From assembly GCF_015686655.1 (NCBI RefSeq), contig NZ_JADPMP010000002.1, positions 124,001-188,000 of the forward strand: 64,000 nt of DNA, given 5' to 3'. Position numbers and translations under genes: made by a program. The DNA comes from Pontibacter sp. FD36 (GTDB taxonomy: Bacteria > Bacteroidota > Bacteroidia > Cytophagales > Hymenobacteraceae). How positions within the stretch are numbered: the stretch's first letter is position 1; every line of letters begins with the position of its first letter. Of the stretch, positions 45,967 to 55,130 are shown piece by piece. The notes beneath the pieces were generated by a model. That model was not told the origin of the DNA and ran no database searches. It saw nothing but the letters and a program-made list of their open reading frames with translations.

Positions 45967-46682
45967 GTTAGCAGTAGGGCGATTAGGTATAAGAGGATGA
46001 TCAATAGCAGAAATCCGACGAAGTACATCAATCTGCGCTGGTGACTGCGGGGCTTTCGTCGAAGCGGCTGTGGAGGAGGAGGTTCCTGCTGTAGTTTCAC
46101 AGATTGTTCGTCAATGTCGCCTCTGCGCCACAGCTCAAAGAAACAGCGTGCCGTGGCATGGGCATCGTTGCGTGCATCATGTTCGTTTTGCAGGGGGTCG
46201 CCGAACAGGCGCATGTACAGCTCTCCCAGACGCATATGCCGGTGCCTTGCTTCCCGTACAAAGTGATTGGTGGCGAGCATCGTACAGAAAGCAGGCAAAT
46301 GCTCCAATGGATTGTCAAGACCCGCTCTATAGAAGCCCAAGCCCAGCATTTTGTAGTCAAGCTGCATGAAGTGTCCCACAACCAGTGGCTGATACTGAAC
46401 CAGGTCATGCTGCAAAAGGTGTAAGGCTTCGTGGCGACCTGTTCCATTCTTTTCCAGAAAGTCCATGCTGATTCCATGTATGCGTTCCGAAACAGCATTC
46501 ATTTCGTAGTCTGATGGCTTTATATAAAAGTTTTCAGACTTTATGAACTCGCCTTGTCGGGTATAGACTTCCCAGGCGACCTGTACGATATGGGGCCAGT
46601 TGTCGCGGGCAGAATAAGGCATGCTCCAGTCCTTGGGCAAACCCGAGGTTTCGGTGTCGACAAAGAGCAGATACGTGTTCAC
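45963..46682 (-). CDS. DEDDh 3'-5' exonuclease with a C-terminal transmembrane anchor
   Basis: This 239-residue protein has exonuclease motifs FVDTETSGLP (Asp9, Glu11), GHFMQLDYKMLG and HDARNDAHATARC at residues 1-185. A basic proline-rich linker follows (PPPPQPLRRKPRSHQRR), then a C-terminal hydrophobic helix, FVGFLLLIILLYLIALLLT, that ends the protein. This tail would place the nuclease at the inner membrane, cytoplasmic side. That is unusual for a DnaQ-like enzyme, which normally acts in replication or RNA turnover. The 4-nt overlap with the DUF294 gene indicates coupled translation. Confidence 0.88.
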   Translation of the reverse strand: MNTYLLFVDTETSGLPKDWSMPYSARDNWPHIVQVAWEVYTRQGEFIKSENFYIKPSDYEMNAVSERIHGISMDFLEKNGTGRHEALHLLQHDLVQYQPLVVGHFMQLDYKMLGLGFYRAGLDNPLEHLPAFCTMLATNHFVREARHRHMRLGELYMRLFGDPLQNEHDARNDAHATARCFFELWRRGDIDEQSVKLQQEPPPPQPLRRKPRSHQRRLMYFVGFLLLIILLYLIALLLT

Positions 46683-46777
46683 TGTATAAAATTAGACAAT
46701 ATTCAGGACAGTCAGAATATATTGGATTTTATTCTTTTTTTGGCCCTCCAGCCTTTCATTTGCAGTGCAGATACCAG

Positions 46778-46785
46778 TATATTTG
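46778..46785 (+). promoter_or_regulatory. -7 element of holA
   Basis: TATATTTG, a perfect TAnnTTTG match, is 46 nt before the holA ATG. A CTTT sits 21 nt upstream in place of TTG. Confidence 0.55.
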
Positions 46786-46831
46786 ATGTCTGTATACCTG
46801 ATCGATCACCAATCTATACCTTTCAAATAGC

Positions 46832-47881
46832 ATGTCGTATACCCCAGAGGGCATCATGGAACAATTAAAGAAGAGGCAGTTCGCCCCTGTGTATTTTCTG
46901 CAGGGGGAGGAGCCTTTTTACATTGACCAGATTGCCGATTTTATAGAGGCACACGCCCTGCAGGAGCACGAAAAGGGTTTCAACCAGGTTGTGATATACG
47001 GTAAGGATGTAGATGTGGCCACAGTGTTGCTGCAAGCCAAACGTTTCCCGATGATGGCGGAGCGCCAGGTGGTGATCGTGAAGGAGGCGCAGAGCATTGT
47101 GGACCTGGAGCGAGAAGAAGGCATGAAGCAATTGGAGGCATACCTGCAAAACCCGTTGCCTTCTACCATAATGGTATTTTGTCACAAGCACAAAACCCTT
47201 GATGGGCGCAAGGCACTGGGCAAAGCTGTGCAGAAGCATGCCGTGCTACTGACTACCAAAAAGCTGTATGATAACCAGATACCTGCCTGGATCACGGGCT
47301 ATGTGAAGAGCAAAGGTGTGCAGATCAGCCCCAAAGCGGTGCTGCTGCTAAGTGAGTTTATCGGGGCTGACCTATCGCGGCAAGCAAACGAGATCGATAA
47401 GCTGCTGATTAACCTGAAGCCCGGACAGGCGATAGACGAGCGGGTAGTGCAGGAGAACGTGGGCATCAGCAAGGAATACAATATTTTCGAGCTACAGTCA
47501 GCCTTGATAGCCCAGGATGCGCTCAAGGCCAACCGGATCATCCAGTATTTTGAGGCCAATCCTAAAAACAATCCGCTTATACCTAACCTGAGCCTGCTCT
47601 TTACGTTTTTCACCAAGCTTTTGACCTTGCACCAGTCAGCTGACAAGTCAGAATCCGGTGTGAGAAAGAGCCTGGGCAACCGGGGCTTCCTGGTGAAGGA
47701 GTACATGCAGGCGCTTCGGGTGTTCCCACTGGTGCGTGTCGTTGATATCATTCACCATATCCGGGTGGCCGATCTGCAGGTGAAAGGCATAAGCGGTGGT
47801 GATATGAGCGAATCTGAAATTTTAAAGGAGCTGGTATTCAAGATATTGCATCCTGTTCCGCGAGCTTTGGCCTATCAATAA
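46832..47881 (+). CDS. holA: DNA polymerase III delta subunit
   Basis: This 349-residue clamp-loader subunit opens the beta clamp at primer ends. It has FAPVYFLQGEEPFYIDQIADFIE, the RFPMMAERQVVIVKEAQ region and the C-terminal collar segment SESEILKELVFKILHPVPRAL. Length is usual. An internal ATG at 46856 is an alternative start just before the conserved region. Divergent from the exonuclease/DUF294 pair, with a 149-nt intergenic region holding its -7 box and two AGGTATA-type words. Confidence 0.93.
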   Translation: MSYTPEGIMEQLKKRQFAPVYFLQGEEPFYIDQIADFIEAHALQEHEKGFNQVVIYGKDVDVATVLLQAKRFPMMAERQVVIVKEAQSIVDLEREEGMKQLEAYLQNPLPSTIMVFCHKHKTLDGRKALGKAVQKHAVLLTTKKLYDNQIPAWITGYVKSKGVQISPKAVLLLSEFIGADLSRQANEIDKLLINLKPGQAIDERVVQENVGISKEYNIFELQSALIAQDALKANRIIQYFEANPKNNPLIPNLSLLFTFFTKLLTLHQSADKSESGVRKSLGNRGFLVKEYMQALRVFPLVRVVDIIHHIRVADLQVKGISGGDMSESEILKELVFKILHPVPRALAYQ

Positions 47882-48009
47882 GTACAATTTTGCACGATCA
47901 GCACAATATTTGCTATTGCTGCTGCATTGTATAAAGGTGTGGGGCGTGCGTCAGGCCTTTTCGGCAGGATGTTTATCGCCTTTGGTTCGTGCGGTTATCG
48001 AATTTTAAC

Positions 48010-48017
48010 TAACTTTG
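48010..48017 (+). promoter_or_regulatory. -7 element upstream of the TPR/ExbBD envelope operon
   Basis: TAACTTTG matches TAnnTTTG, 93 nt before the large TPR gene. The nearest TTG (47982) is 25 nt upstream, longer than the usual 19-21 nt. Confidence 0.5.
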
Positions 48018-48110
48018 AATTTGCCTGTAAGGCATGGCGCCGTCTGGTGCATATACCTGTTTTCTAAGATATAAGTCATAAGAATAGCTCAAACGAGCAG
48101 TAAGATACAT

Positions 48111-51100
48111 ATGAAGATAGCCTATAAAGTAGCGCTGGCATCGGTTTTGGCTGGAGGAAGCCATATAACGGTGGCTCAGCACACACAGGTGTTCACCGCA
48201 AAAGACAAGCACTACCATGAAGGCGTGGAGTTGTTTGACCGAGCCAAGTACGGAGCGGCACAGGAGGCCTTCCGCAAGTACATCAACCTGATCGGTGACG
48301 ATGCCAAGACGGCGGACGCACAGTATTACTATGCATTGAGCGGGCTATACCTGTTGCACCCGGACGCCGAGCAGCTGATCCTCAACTTCACCCGCAAATT
48401 CCCGACCCACCCGAAAACGGCCCTGGCATATTACGAGTTGGGTCTGTACTACTTCGAGAACAAGGATTACAAGAAGGCGGTAGAGAAGCTCGAGAGTGCG
48501 CCGACGCATCTTCTTAGTATCAAGCAAAACAAAGAACTGGAGTTTAAACTCGGCTATTCTTATTTCGCCAACAAGGATTTCAAAAACGCCAAGATCTGGT
48601 TTGACAAGAACAAGACGACAGGCTTTAGAGAAGACGAACACCGGTTTGCCTATGCATCGAACTACTACGCGGGCTATATAGCTTACCGCGAAGGTGATTA
48701 TGATGCAGCGAAAGCGGATCTGTTGATCGCCGAGAAAAACGAAGCCTACGCCCAGATCGTGCCTTACATGATCACCGAGATCCTGTATAAGGAAAACGAT
48801 ATCTTCGAAGTGATCCGATACGGGGAGGCAGCACTTGCTAAAACCCCTAAGGTACAGCAGGCCGACGAAATTGCCCTGTTGGTGGGCGACGCCTATTACC
48901 AGCGTGCTGAGTACAAGACTGCAGAGCAGTACTTCAGCCAATATGCACAGGGGAAGCGCAAGCTGGATCCGGTAATTCAGTATAAGATTGCCTATACCGA
49001 CTACAAGAACGGTAACTATAAAAATGCGATTGCCAATTTTAAAGAAGTAGCCAGTAAGAAAGACGCCCTCGGTCAGAATGCCGCTTATTACCTGGGTATG
49101 AGTTACCTGCGCGAGGATAATAAGCAGTATGCCCTTACTGCTTTTGATCAGGCCCGCAAAAATGACCAGGACAAAACAATCACAGAAGCGGCAACCGTTA
49201 AGTTTGCACAGGTAAGCTATGAGCTTGGTAACTTCCGCGACGTATTCAACTCGCTGCAGAACTTCAACCAGGAATTTCCTAAATCAGCACATGCCGCCGA
49301 TGTCGACAACCTGCTGACAGAGGCTTACTTCAACTCTAATAACTATTCGGAGGCTATTCGTCACATCGAGAGCATGCCGAACAAGAGCTATAAGATGCTG
49401 GAAACCTACCAGCGCGTTACGCACTTGTATGGTGTAAACCTTTTCAACGAAGGCAAGTTCCCGACGGCAGTTTCCCTGCTGGACAAATCCCTGCAATACC
49501 CTTACGACAAAGAAATCACAGCAGCCAGCCACTTTGTGAAAGGTGAAGCTTACTCTATGGGACAGCGTTACGTGGATGCCATCAACAGCTACGCAGCTGT
49601 GTTCCGTAACAGTGAGGCCCGTAAGTCGGAGTACTACATGAAGTCGCGATATGGTATAGGCTATGCTTACTATAACAACAAGGAGTACGACAAGGCGATG
49701 CCGCACTTCAAGGCTTATGTGGACGGCACCAGCCCAAGCGACCCGAATCACTACGATGCCATGATGCGACTAGCGGACCTGCACTACGTGAACAAGCAGT
49801 ATGCACCTGCTCTGGCACTTTATGACAAAGTACTGGCTTCTAATTCCAATGACAAAGACTATGTATACTTCCAGAAAGGTATCGTGCTGAGTCTGATGGG
49901 CAATAAAGAAGCCGCGAAGCAGAATCTTCAAACCGTGTACAGCCAGTACCAGAAATCGCGTTACGTAGAACCTGCTATTTATCAACGTGCTATCATTGAG
50001 TTCGAGTCAGGCAATTACGAATCAGCTGTATCAGGTTTTACGGCGCTTATTCAGGGAAAACCTCAAAGCCGCCTGGTGCCGAATGCACTCGAGAAAAGAG
50101 GTATAGCTTATGCTAACCTGGGCAAAAACGCTGAAGCTGCCGCTGACTACAAGCGCGTACTCGACGAGTTCCCGAACTCACGTTCTGCGAGTGGATCACT
50201 TTACAGTCTGCAGGAGGTACTGGCTACACAGAACCGCAGCAGTGAATTTGACACCTACGCGGAGAAATTCAGAACAGCTAACCCGGAAAGTAACGCTCTG
50301 GAAAGCATTGAATTCGAAGCATCTAAAACGCTTTATTTCAACGAGAAATACGATCAGGCTCTGACTAAACTGGAGAGTTATCTGAAGACGTATCCAAGCA
50401 GTCCGTTTGTAAGTGATGCCCGTTACTTCCTGGCTGATTCGTATTTGCGCACCAACCAGACGGAACAGGGCTTGCAGCGCATGAAAGCCGTTGTAGAAGA
50501 AAACAAGAGCGAGTATGTGAACCGTGCCATCCAGAAAGTGGCTGATGCGGAGTTTGAGAATAAGAACTACGCGGAAGCGATCAAGTACTACAGCCGTCTG
50601 CGCGACACGGCCATTAACCGTCGTGAGCAGCAAACTGCCTTGACTGGTCTGATGAAGAGCCACTTCCTGTCGAAAGACTATGCGGCATCGAAGCGAATTG
50701 CAAACGAACTGATCAGCCAGGGTAATTCCGCGCTTTATGTCTTCAACACAGCTCAGCTGTACAAAGGCAAAGCCACCTATGCTGAAGGTAATCTGGAGCA
50801 GGCCCTGAAAGAGCTGCGTGAAGCAGCCTCTTCTGCAACCGATGAAAACGGAGCGGAGGCACATTACCTGGTTGCCGAGATTCTATACAAGCAGAAGAAG
50901 TTTGCCGAGTCGATCGATGTGGCCTTTGACTTCAACACGAAGTTCTCCAGCTACGATTTCTGGCTGGGCAAATCCTTCCTGATCATCGCTGACAACTATG
51001 TGGCGCAAAACGAAACTTTCCAGGCCACTTCAACACTGAACTCCATTATTGAGCACTCGCCAGTTCCGGAGATTGTAGCAGAAGCGAAGCAAAAGCTGGC

Positions 51101-51161
51101 TAAGTTGGGTGGTTCACCGAGTACGGCCCCAGCTGACACAGTGAAGAGAAGAAAAAGATAA
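48111..51161 (+). CDS. Large exported TPR protein, first gene of the envelope operon
   Basis: This 1016-residue protein has a short signal peptide (VALASVLAGGSHITVAQ) followed almost entirely by tetratricopeptide repeats, about 20 or more helical pairs such as FDRAKYGAAQEAFRKYI, YYELGLYYFENKDYKKAVEKL and YPSSPFVSDARYFLADSYLR. It ends in a basic tail (VKRRKR). No enzyme domain is visible. It is probably a periplasmic scaffold. Its TAA overlaps the next ATG by one base, followed by a beta-barrel gene, an HU/SPOR gene and ExbB-ExbD-TonB. This points to a shared role in outer-membrane or peptidoglycan-linked energy transfer. Confidence 0.85.
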   Translation: MKIAYKVALASVLAGGSHITVAQHTQVFTAKDKHYHEGVELFDRAKYGAAQEAFRKYINLIGDDAKTADAQYYYALSGLYLLHPDAEQLILNFTRKFPTHPKTALAYYELGLYYFENKDYKKAVEKLESAPTHLLSIKQNKELEFKLGYSYFANKDFKNAKIWFDKNKTTGFREDEHRFAYASNYYAGYIAYREGDYDAAKADLLIAEKNEAYAQIVPYMITEILYKENDIFEVIRYGEAALAKTPKVQQADEIALLVGDAYYQRAEYKTAEQYFSQYAQGKRKLDPVIQYKIAYTDYKNGNYKNAIANFKEVASKKDALGQNAAYYLGMSYLREDNKQYALTAFDQARKNDQDKTITEAATVKFAQVSYELGNFRDVFNSLQNFNQEFPKSAHAADVDNLLTEAYFNSNNYSEAIRHIESMPNKSYKMLETYQRVTHLYGVNLFNEGKFPTAVSLLDKSLQYPYDKEITAASHFVKGEAYSMGQRYVDAINSYAAVFRNSEARKSEYYMKSRYGIGYAYYNNKEYDKAMPHFKAYVDGTSPSDPNHYDAMMRLADLHYVNKQYAPALALYDKVLASNSNDKDYVYFQKGIVLSLMGNKEAAKQNLQTVYSQYQKSRYVEPAIYQRAIIEFESGNYESAVSGFTALIQGKPQSRLVPNALEKRGIAYANLGKNAEAAADYKRVLDEFPNSRSASGSLYSLQEVLATQNRSSEFDTYAEKFRTANPESNALESIEFEASKTLYFNEKYDQALTKLESYLKTYPSSPFVSDARYFLADSYLRTNQTEQGLQRMKAVVEENKSEYVNRAIQKVADAEFENKNYAEAIKYYSRLRDTAINRREQQTALTGLMKSHFLSKDYAASKRIANELISQGNSALYVFNTAQLYKGKATYAEGNLEQALKELREAASSATDENGAEAHYLVAEILYKQKKFAESIDVAFDFNTKFSSYDFWLGKSFLIIADNYVAQNETFQATSTLNSIIEHSPVPEIVAEAKQKLAKLGGSPSTAPADTVKRRKR

Positions 51162-51193
51162 TGCATCAGATCAAGCTGAAGAGAAACATCAAC

Positions 51194-52885
51194 ATGAAGA
51201 ATAGATTGAAAAAAGCTTCCTTAGCAGCTATTGTGCTGTGTGCTGGATACAGCTTTCTGAACAGTGCTCAGGCACAGACAACAGGCTGGGGCGAAGGTGC
51301 CAAACTACAGGATGCGGAAGTAGTGGTAGAAAAGGATCGTAAGATCGAGTTGCCGAGAGCTTCACGCAACTACCAAAAATTTGCGGTGGTGCAGCCAGAG
51401 CCGGGCGAACGAAATGTGCGCTACCGATTCAACGATTACCGCCTGGAGGACCAGGATGTAGACCTGCAAGTGCGTGTACTTACCATCAAGCAGGACGAAC
51501 TGACCAAACTGTACGGCAATTATGTAAAGGCAGGTATAGGCAACTACGGTACACTTTACCTGAAAGGCTACTTCCACAACAAGCGCAGCAATGTGGCCTC
51601 CTATGGAGCGGATGTCAGCCATATCACTTCTGCCAGAGGTCCGGTGGACGGCCGAAATTCTGCCGTAACCAATTCGGCGATCAACCTGAACGGCGAGAGT
51701 TACCTGCAAGGCCTCACTTTAGGCGGCAAGCTGGGTTACGGACGCGACAAGTATCATTTCTATGGATACAGCCCGGTGCAGGAAACGACCGTGGACCGCG
51801 ATACCATCAGCCAGGTATTCAACCGCGTGAATGCCGAAGGCTATATGCATAATCACGGTGCTGGTATGCCACTTCTGTTCAAAGCCGGTTTGAACGTGAA
51901 CTACCTGAACGACCGCTACGACATGCGGGAGACAAACATTGCAGCAAAGTTGAACACCGAGTATGGCCTGGATGATGTGTCAGCTTTCAAAGTTGATGCA
52001 GACCTGTCAGTGGTGTCGCATAAAGACTCTGCTTCTGTAGGCCGTACTATGTTTAAACTGCATCCGCAGTACGAGCGTCAGCTGAATGCGATCCGTCTAT
52101 CGATTGGAGCCAACGTGGCTTACACGGGCGACACCGTAAATGATGCACGCAAGTTTAATGTATACCCAACGGTACGTGTAGGAGTTGAGCCTATTAAGGA
52201 TAACTTGTTGATCTATGCAGGTATAGGGGGCGATTTGCAAAGAGTTACTTTATATCAGCTGACACAGGAGAATCCATTCCTGGCGCCTAATATACGAGTA
52301 GCTGATCAGAACAAAGGACTAGAGGTATACGGCGGTATGCAGGCCAACATTGCAAACTTTGTGCACCTGACAGGGCGAGTGGCCTACCAGAACTTCCGCA
52401 ACATGTACTTCTACAACAACTCGGCACTTGACTCAACTAAGTTTGACCTGGTGTATGATGACGGCGTGACAAATGTTTTGAATATTTATGGAGAAGCCAC
52501 TTTTAATTATTCAGACGAACTGCGCATCGGGTTAAAGGCTGATTATAACAAATATAGCACAGCTACCTTAGAGCAGCCGTTTCACCGTCCGGAGTTGATG
52601 GCGAGTGTTTTTGCCACCTACAACTTCTATGATAAGATTCTCTTTAATTCAGAACTTTACTATATTGGGAGTTCTTTCGGGCGCATTACCCGTCCTGACG
52701 GCACATTTGTGCTGCGGGAGACAGATACGATCGTGGACCTGAACCTGAAGGCGGATTATAGATTCTCCAACAGATTCACGACTTTTCTGATGGTAAATAA
52801 TTTGTTTGCGCAGAAGTACGAAAGGTTTGTAAATTACCCGAACAAAAGTATAAACCTGATAGGAGGCGTCTCTTATTCATTCTAA
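51194..52885 (+). CDS. Outer-membrane beta-barrel protein (TonB-dependent-receptor-like)
   Basis: This 563-residue protein has a signal peptide starting at MKNRLKKASLAAIVLCAGY and ending near SAQAQTT. An ATG 33 nt upstream (51161) overlaps the TPR stop and is a second possible start, used for coupling or as the real one. The mature part shows alternating aromatic strands such as YVKAGIGNYGTLYLKGYFHN and FTTFLMVNNLFAQKYERF, ending in a C-terminal aromatic residue as expected of outer-membrane barrels. I see no N-terminal plug domain, so TonB dependence is not established by its sequence, only suggested by the downstream ExbBD/TonB genes. Confidence 0.82.
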   Translation: MKNRLKKASLAAIVLCAGYSFLNSAQAQTTGWGEGAKLQDAEVVVEKDRKIELPRASRNYQKFAVVQPEPGERNVRYRFNDYRLEDQDVDLQVRVLTIKQDELTKLYGNYVKAGIGNYGTLYLKGYFHNKRSNVASYGADVSHITSARGPVDGRNSAVTNSAINLNGESYLQGLTLGGKLGYGRDKYHFYGYSPVQETTVDRDTISQVFNRVNAEGYMHNHGAGMPLLFKAGLNVNYLNDRYDMRETNIAAKLNTEYGLDDVSAFKVDADLSVVSHKDSASVGRTMFKLHPQYERQLNAIRLSIGANVAYTGDTVNDARKFNVYPTVRVGVEPIKDNLLIYAGIGGDLQRVTLYQLTQENPFLAPNIRVADQNKGLEVYGGMQANIANFVHLTGRVAYQNFRNMYFYNNSALDSTKFDLVYDDGVTNVLNIYGEATFNYSDELRIGLKADYNKYSTATLEQPFHRPELMASVFATYNFYDKILFNSELYYIGSSFGRITRPDGTFVLRETDTIVDLNLKADYRFSNRFTTFLMVNNLFAQKYERFVNYPNKSINLIGGVSYSF

Positions 52886-52891
52886 GTGCCT

Positions 52892-54013
52892 ATGGTAGAA
52901 AAGCACATCAAGCACCTGCTCTACAATCACGACTGCGTGATCATCCCTGATTTTGGCGGGTTGATCACACGCTATGTGCCTGCCCGGATCAACCCGGTAA
53001 AGCATTCGCTGGTGCCACCGTCCAAAAAAATCGCTTTCAACGAGAAACTCGTGCTAAACGATGGACTGCTGATCAGTACCATCGCCTATGCCAACAACAT
53101 CACAAAAGAAGAGGCCAGACAACAGGTGATGGCTTTTGTGCATGAAGTTCGCAATAGGCTGGATAATGAGCAGCGGTTTGAGCTGACTGATATCGGCGTG
53201 TTCAAGTACAACCACGAACGAAAGTTGGTGTTTGACTATACTGAAGGCGATAACTTGTTGGAGGCAAGCTTTGGCCTGCCTGAGATAGTTGCCAGACCGA
53301 TTCGTCATGAAGAACCGGCAGTCCTGCGCACCCTGATCAAGGAGCGTCAGGCAGCAGAGGCTGTACCTGCCAGAAAGCCTTTCAAAGCCCGTCTGAAGCG
53401 CGCCTACCACGTAGCTGCAGGACTGGCCTTAACTGGTTTGGTCGGCGCAACACTTTACATGCTCTCCCTGCAAACGGACTATAACCTCAGCAGCCTGAAC
53501 CCGATATCGCTGATTAGTGGCGATAAGCAGGCGGCGGCTGAGCAGACAGCAACTACAGTTCCTGTTCAGAACAAAGCCGCCTTAGGACAAAATGTCGGAA
53601 TCGCTGGATTTGATGCAACAGATGCAGGTATGGAAAGTGAAGCTGACGCCTGGGGTGATGCTTCTAGCAGTACTACTAGCTCCGATACCCAATATGCTAC
53701 AGATGAATTCGTTAATGAGAAAGACGAGTCTGTTGCGGAAGTAGCTGCACCAGCTGTGGCCAGCACTACGGTGAGCAGTAAGGACGGACGCTTTTATATT
53801 ATCACGGGCGGATATGCCCGCATGCTGAATGCGGAGTTTAGCCGTCAGGAAATTGCGGAGTTTGGCCACGAGGCCAAAGTTTTGGAGCCTGGCAAAGGCA
53901 GCAGGCTCTTTAAAGTATCTGTTGCTGACTTTGCATCTGCAGAGGAGGCACAGGCTGCCATGGACACTTACAGACAAACATTCGGAGAAAATATTTGGGT
54001 TTTTAATAATTAA
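52892..54013 (+). CDS. HU-CCDC81-like and SPOR domain membrane protein
   Basis: This 373-residue protein begins with two HU-like domains of the Bacteroidota CCDC81-related type (residues 1-130: HIKHLLYNHDCVIIPDFGGLI and RFELTDIGVFKYNHERKLVF). One transmembrane helix (about 172-192, AAGLALTGLVGATLYML) is followed by a disordered acidic linker and a C-terminal SPOR domain (FYIITGGYARMLNAEFSRQEI). SPOR binds denuded glycan strands at division sites, while the HU-like part stays in the cytoplasm. The ATG at 52892 is preferred over a GTG at 52886. It lies between the barrel and exbB. Confidence 0.88.
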   Translation: MVEKHIKHLLYNHDCVIIPDFGGLITRYVPARINPVKHSLVPPSKKIAFNEKLVLNDGLLISTIAYANNITKEEARQQVMAFVHEVRNRLDNEQRFELTDIGVFKYNHERKLVFDYTEGDNLLEASFGLPEIVARPIRHEEPAVLRTLIKERQAAEAVPARKPFKARLKRAYHVAAGLALTGLVGATLYMLSLQTDYNLSSLNPISLISGDKQAAAEQTATTVPVQNKAALGQNVGIAGFDATDAGMESEADAWGDASSSTTSSDTQYATDEFVNEKDESVAEVAAPAVASTTVSSKDGRFYIITGGYARMLNAEFSRQEIAEFGHEAKVLEPGKGSRLFKVSVADFASAEEAQAAMDTYRQTFGENIWVFNN

Positions 54014-54014
54014 C

Positions 54015-54719
54015 ATGACATCTCTCTTCTTACAAATTACGACAACTCCTGCTGACACGACTTCTATGTTGGCTGATGGAGCAGAAACAGCGGAAAGCTC
54101 GGTATCCTTACTGGACTTGGCGATGGCGGGTGGTTGGGCCATGATCCCACTGCTGCTTTTGTCGCTGGCTGCCGTTTACATCTTCTTTGAGCGCTACCTG
54201 ACGCTTAAGAAGGCTGCCAAAAACCCGGATGGTTTCAGTGATCGCATCAAGAGCATGGTATTAGCCGGTGACATCAATGGTGCCCGTATGCTGTGCGCAC
54301 AGACCAACACGCCAGTATCCCGCATGCTGGGCAAGGGTGTTAGCCGTATCGGTAACCCACTCAAAAACATTGAAACTTCAATCGAGAACGTTGGTAAAAT
54401 CGAGATCAGCCGTTTGGAGCGTAACCTGGCTGCCTTGGCAACTATTGCCGGTGCTGCTCCGATGCTGGGCTTCCTGGGTACGGTAACAGGTATGATCCAA
54501 GCCTTCATCGCGATTGCCCAAGCTGAAGGTTCTGTGAGCCCGCAGTTGCTGTCAGCTGGTATCTATCAGGCGATGGTAACAACAGCTACAGGTCTGATGA
54601 TCGGTCTGCCAGCTTACGTAGGGTACAATTACCTGGTGTCTAAGATCGATAACATCGTGCATGCCATGGAGTACTCTTCTATTGAATTCATTGATCTGTT
54701 ACAAGAACCACAACTTTAA
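54015..54719 (+). CDS. exbB: MotA/TolQ/ExbB proton-channel family protein
   Basis: This 234-residue inner-membrane protein has three transmembrane helices (about 40-60, 140-160 and 175-200). The conserved cytoplasmic/TM core includes RLERNLAALATIAGAAPMLGFLGTVTGMIQAF and a QAMVTTATGLMIGLPAYVGYN helix. With ExbD it forms a proton-driven motor for TonB or a TolA-like protein. The ATG at 54015 follows the HU/SPOR stop by one base; the reading frame is open further upstream, but only across the preceding gene. Whether it serves TonB transport or a Tol-Pal-like process is open. Confidence 0.93.
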   Translation: MTSLFLQITTTPADTTSMLADGAETAESSVSLLDLAMAGGWAMIPLLLLSLAAVYIFFERYLTLKKAAKNPDGFSDRIKSMVLAGDINGARMLCAQTNTPVSRMLGKGVSRIGNPLKNIETSIENVGKIEISRLERNLAALATIAGAAPMLGFLGTVTGMIQAFIAIAQAEGSVSPQLLSAGIYQAMVTTATGLMIGLPAYVGYNYLVSKIDNIVHAMEYSSIEFIDLLQEPQL

Positions 54720-54721
54720 GC

Positions 54722-55117
54722 ATGAATTTACGCTCTAAAAACAGGATCAACCCCGATTTCAACATGTCCTCTATGACGGACATCATCTTCCTGTTGCTTA
54801 TTTTCTTCATGCTTACCTCGAACTTTGTGACGCCAACCGGTTTACCGGTTAGCTTACCTTCCAGCAAGGTGTCTAACATCGTGATGGAAAAGGTAAATAT
54901 CACGATTACGAAAGACATACAGTATTTTCTGAACGGTAAGCAAATTGACGAGTCGCAGCTGGAGTCACAGTTGGCAGCACTTTTGCAGGGAACAGAAGAA
55001 GGTGTGGTGGTGTTGAACGTAGACAAGACCGTGCCGGTGGAGTATCTGGCTAAGGTGGCAGGTATAGCTGCCAGCCTGAAAGCGAAAGTAACTTTGGCCA
55101 CTGAGCCTACAAAGTAG
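54722..55117 (+). CDS. exbD: ExbD/TolR family biopolymer transport protein
   Basis: This 131-residue protein has an N-terminal transmembrane helix with the functional aspartate in MSSMTDIIFLLLIFFMLTS and a periplasmic domain containing NITITKDIQYFLNGKQID. It partners ExbB/TolQ, transducing proton flow. Two bases separate it from exbB and 13 from the TonB-like gene. Confidence 0.93.
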   Translation: MNLRSKNRINPDFNMSSMTDIIFLLLIFFMLTSNFVTPTGLPVSLPSSKVSNIVMEKVNITITKDIQYFLNGKQIDESQLESQLAALLQGTEEGVVVLNVDKTVPVEYLAKVAGIAASLKAKVTLATEPTK

Positions 55118-55130
55118 CATTGAATTACAC

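Noticed and set aside
47882..48009. Possible structured RNA in the holA/TPR gap
   Set aside because: No stable long stem or known RNA family pattern could be drawn; the only supported element is the -7 box at 48010.
50196..50864. 222-codon minus-strand ORF
   Set aside because: Lies entirely inside the large TPR gene on the opposite strand, and the TPR periodicity is continuous across it.
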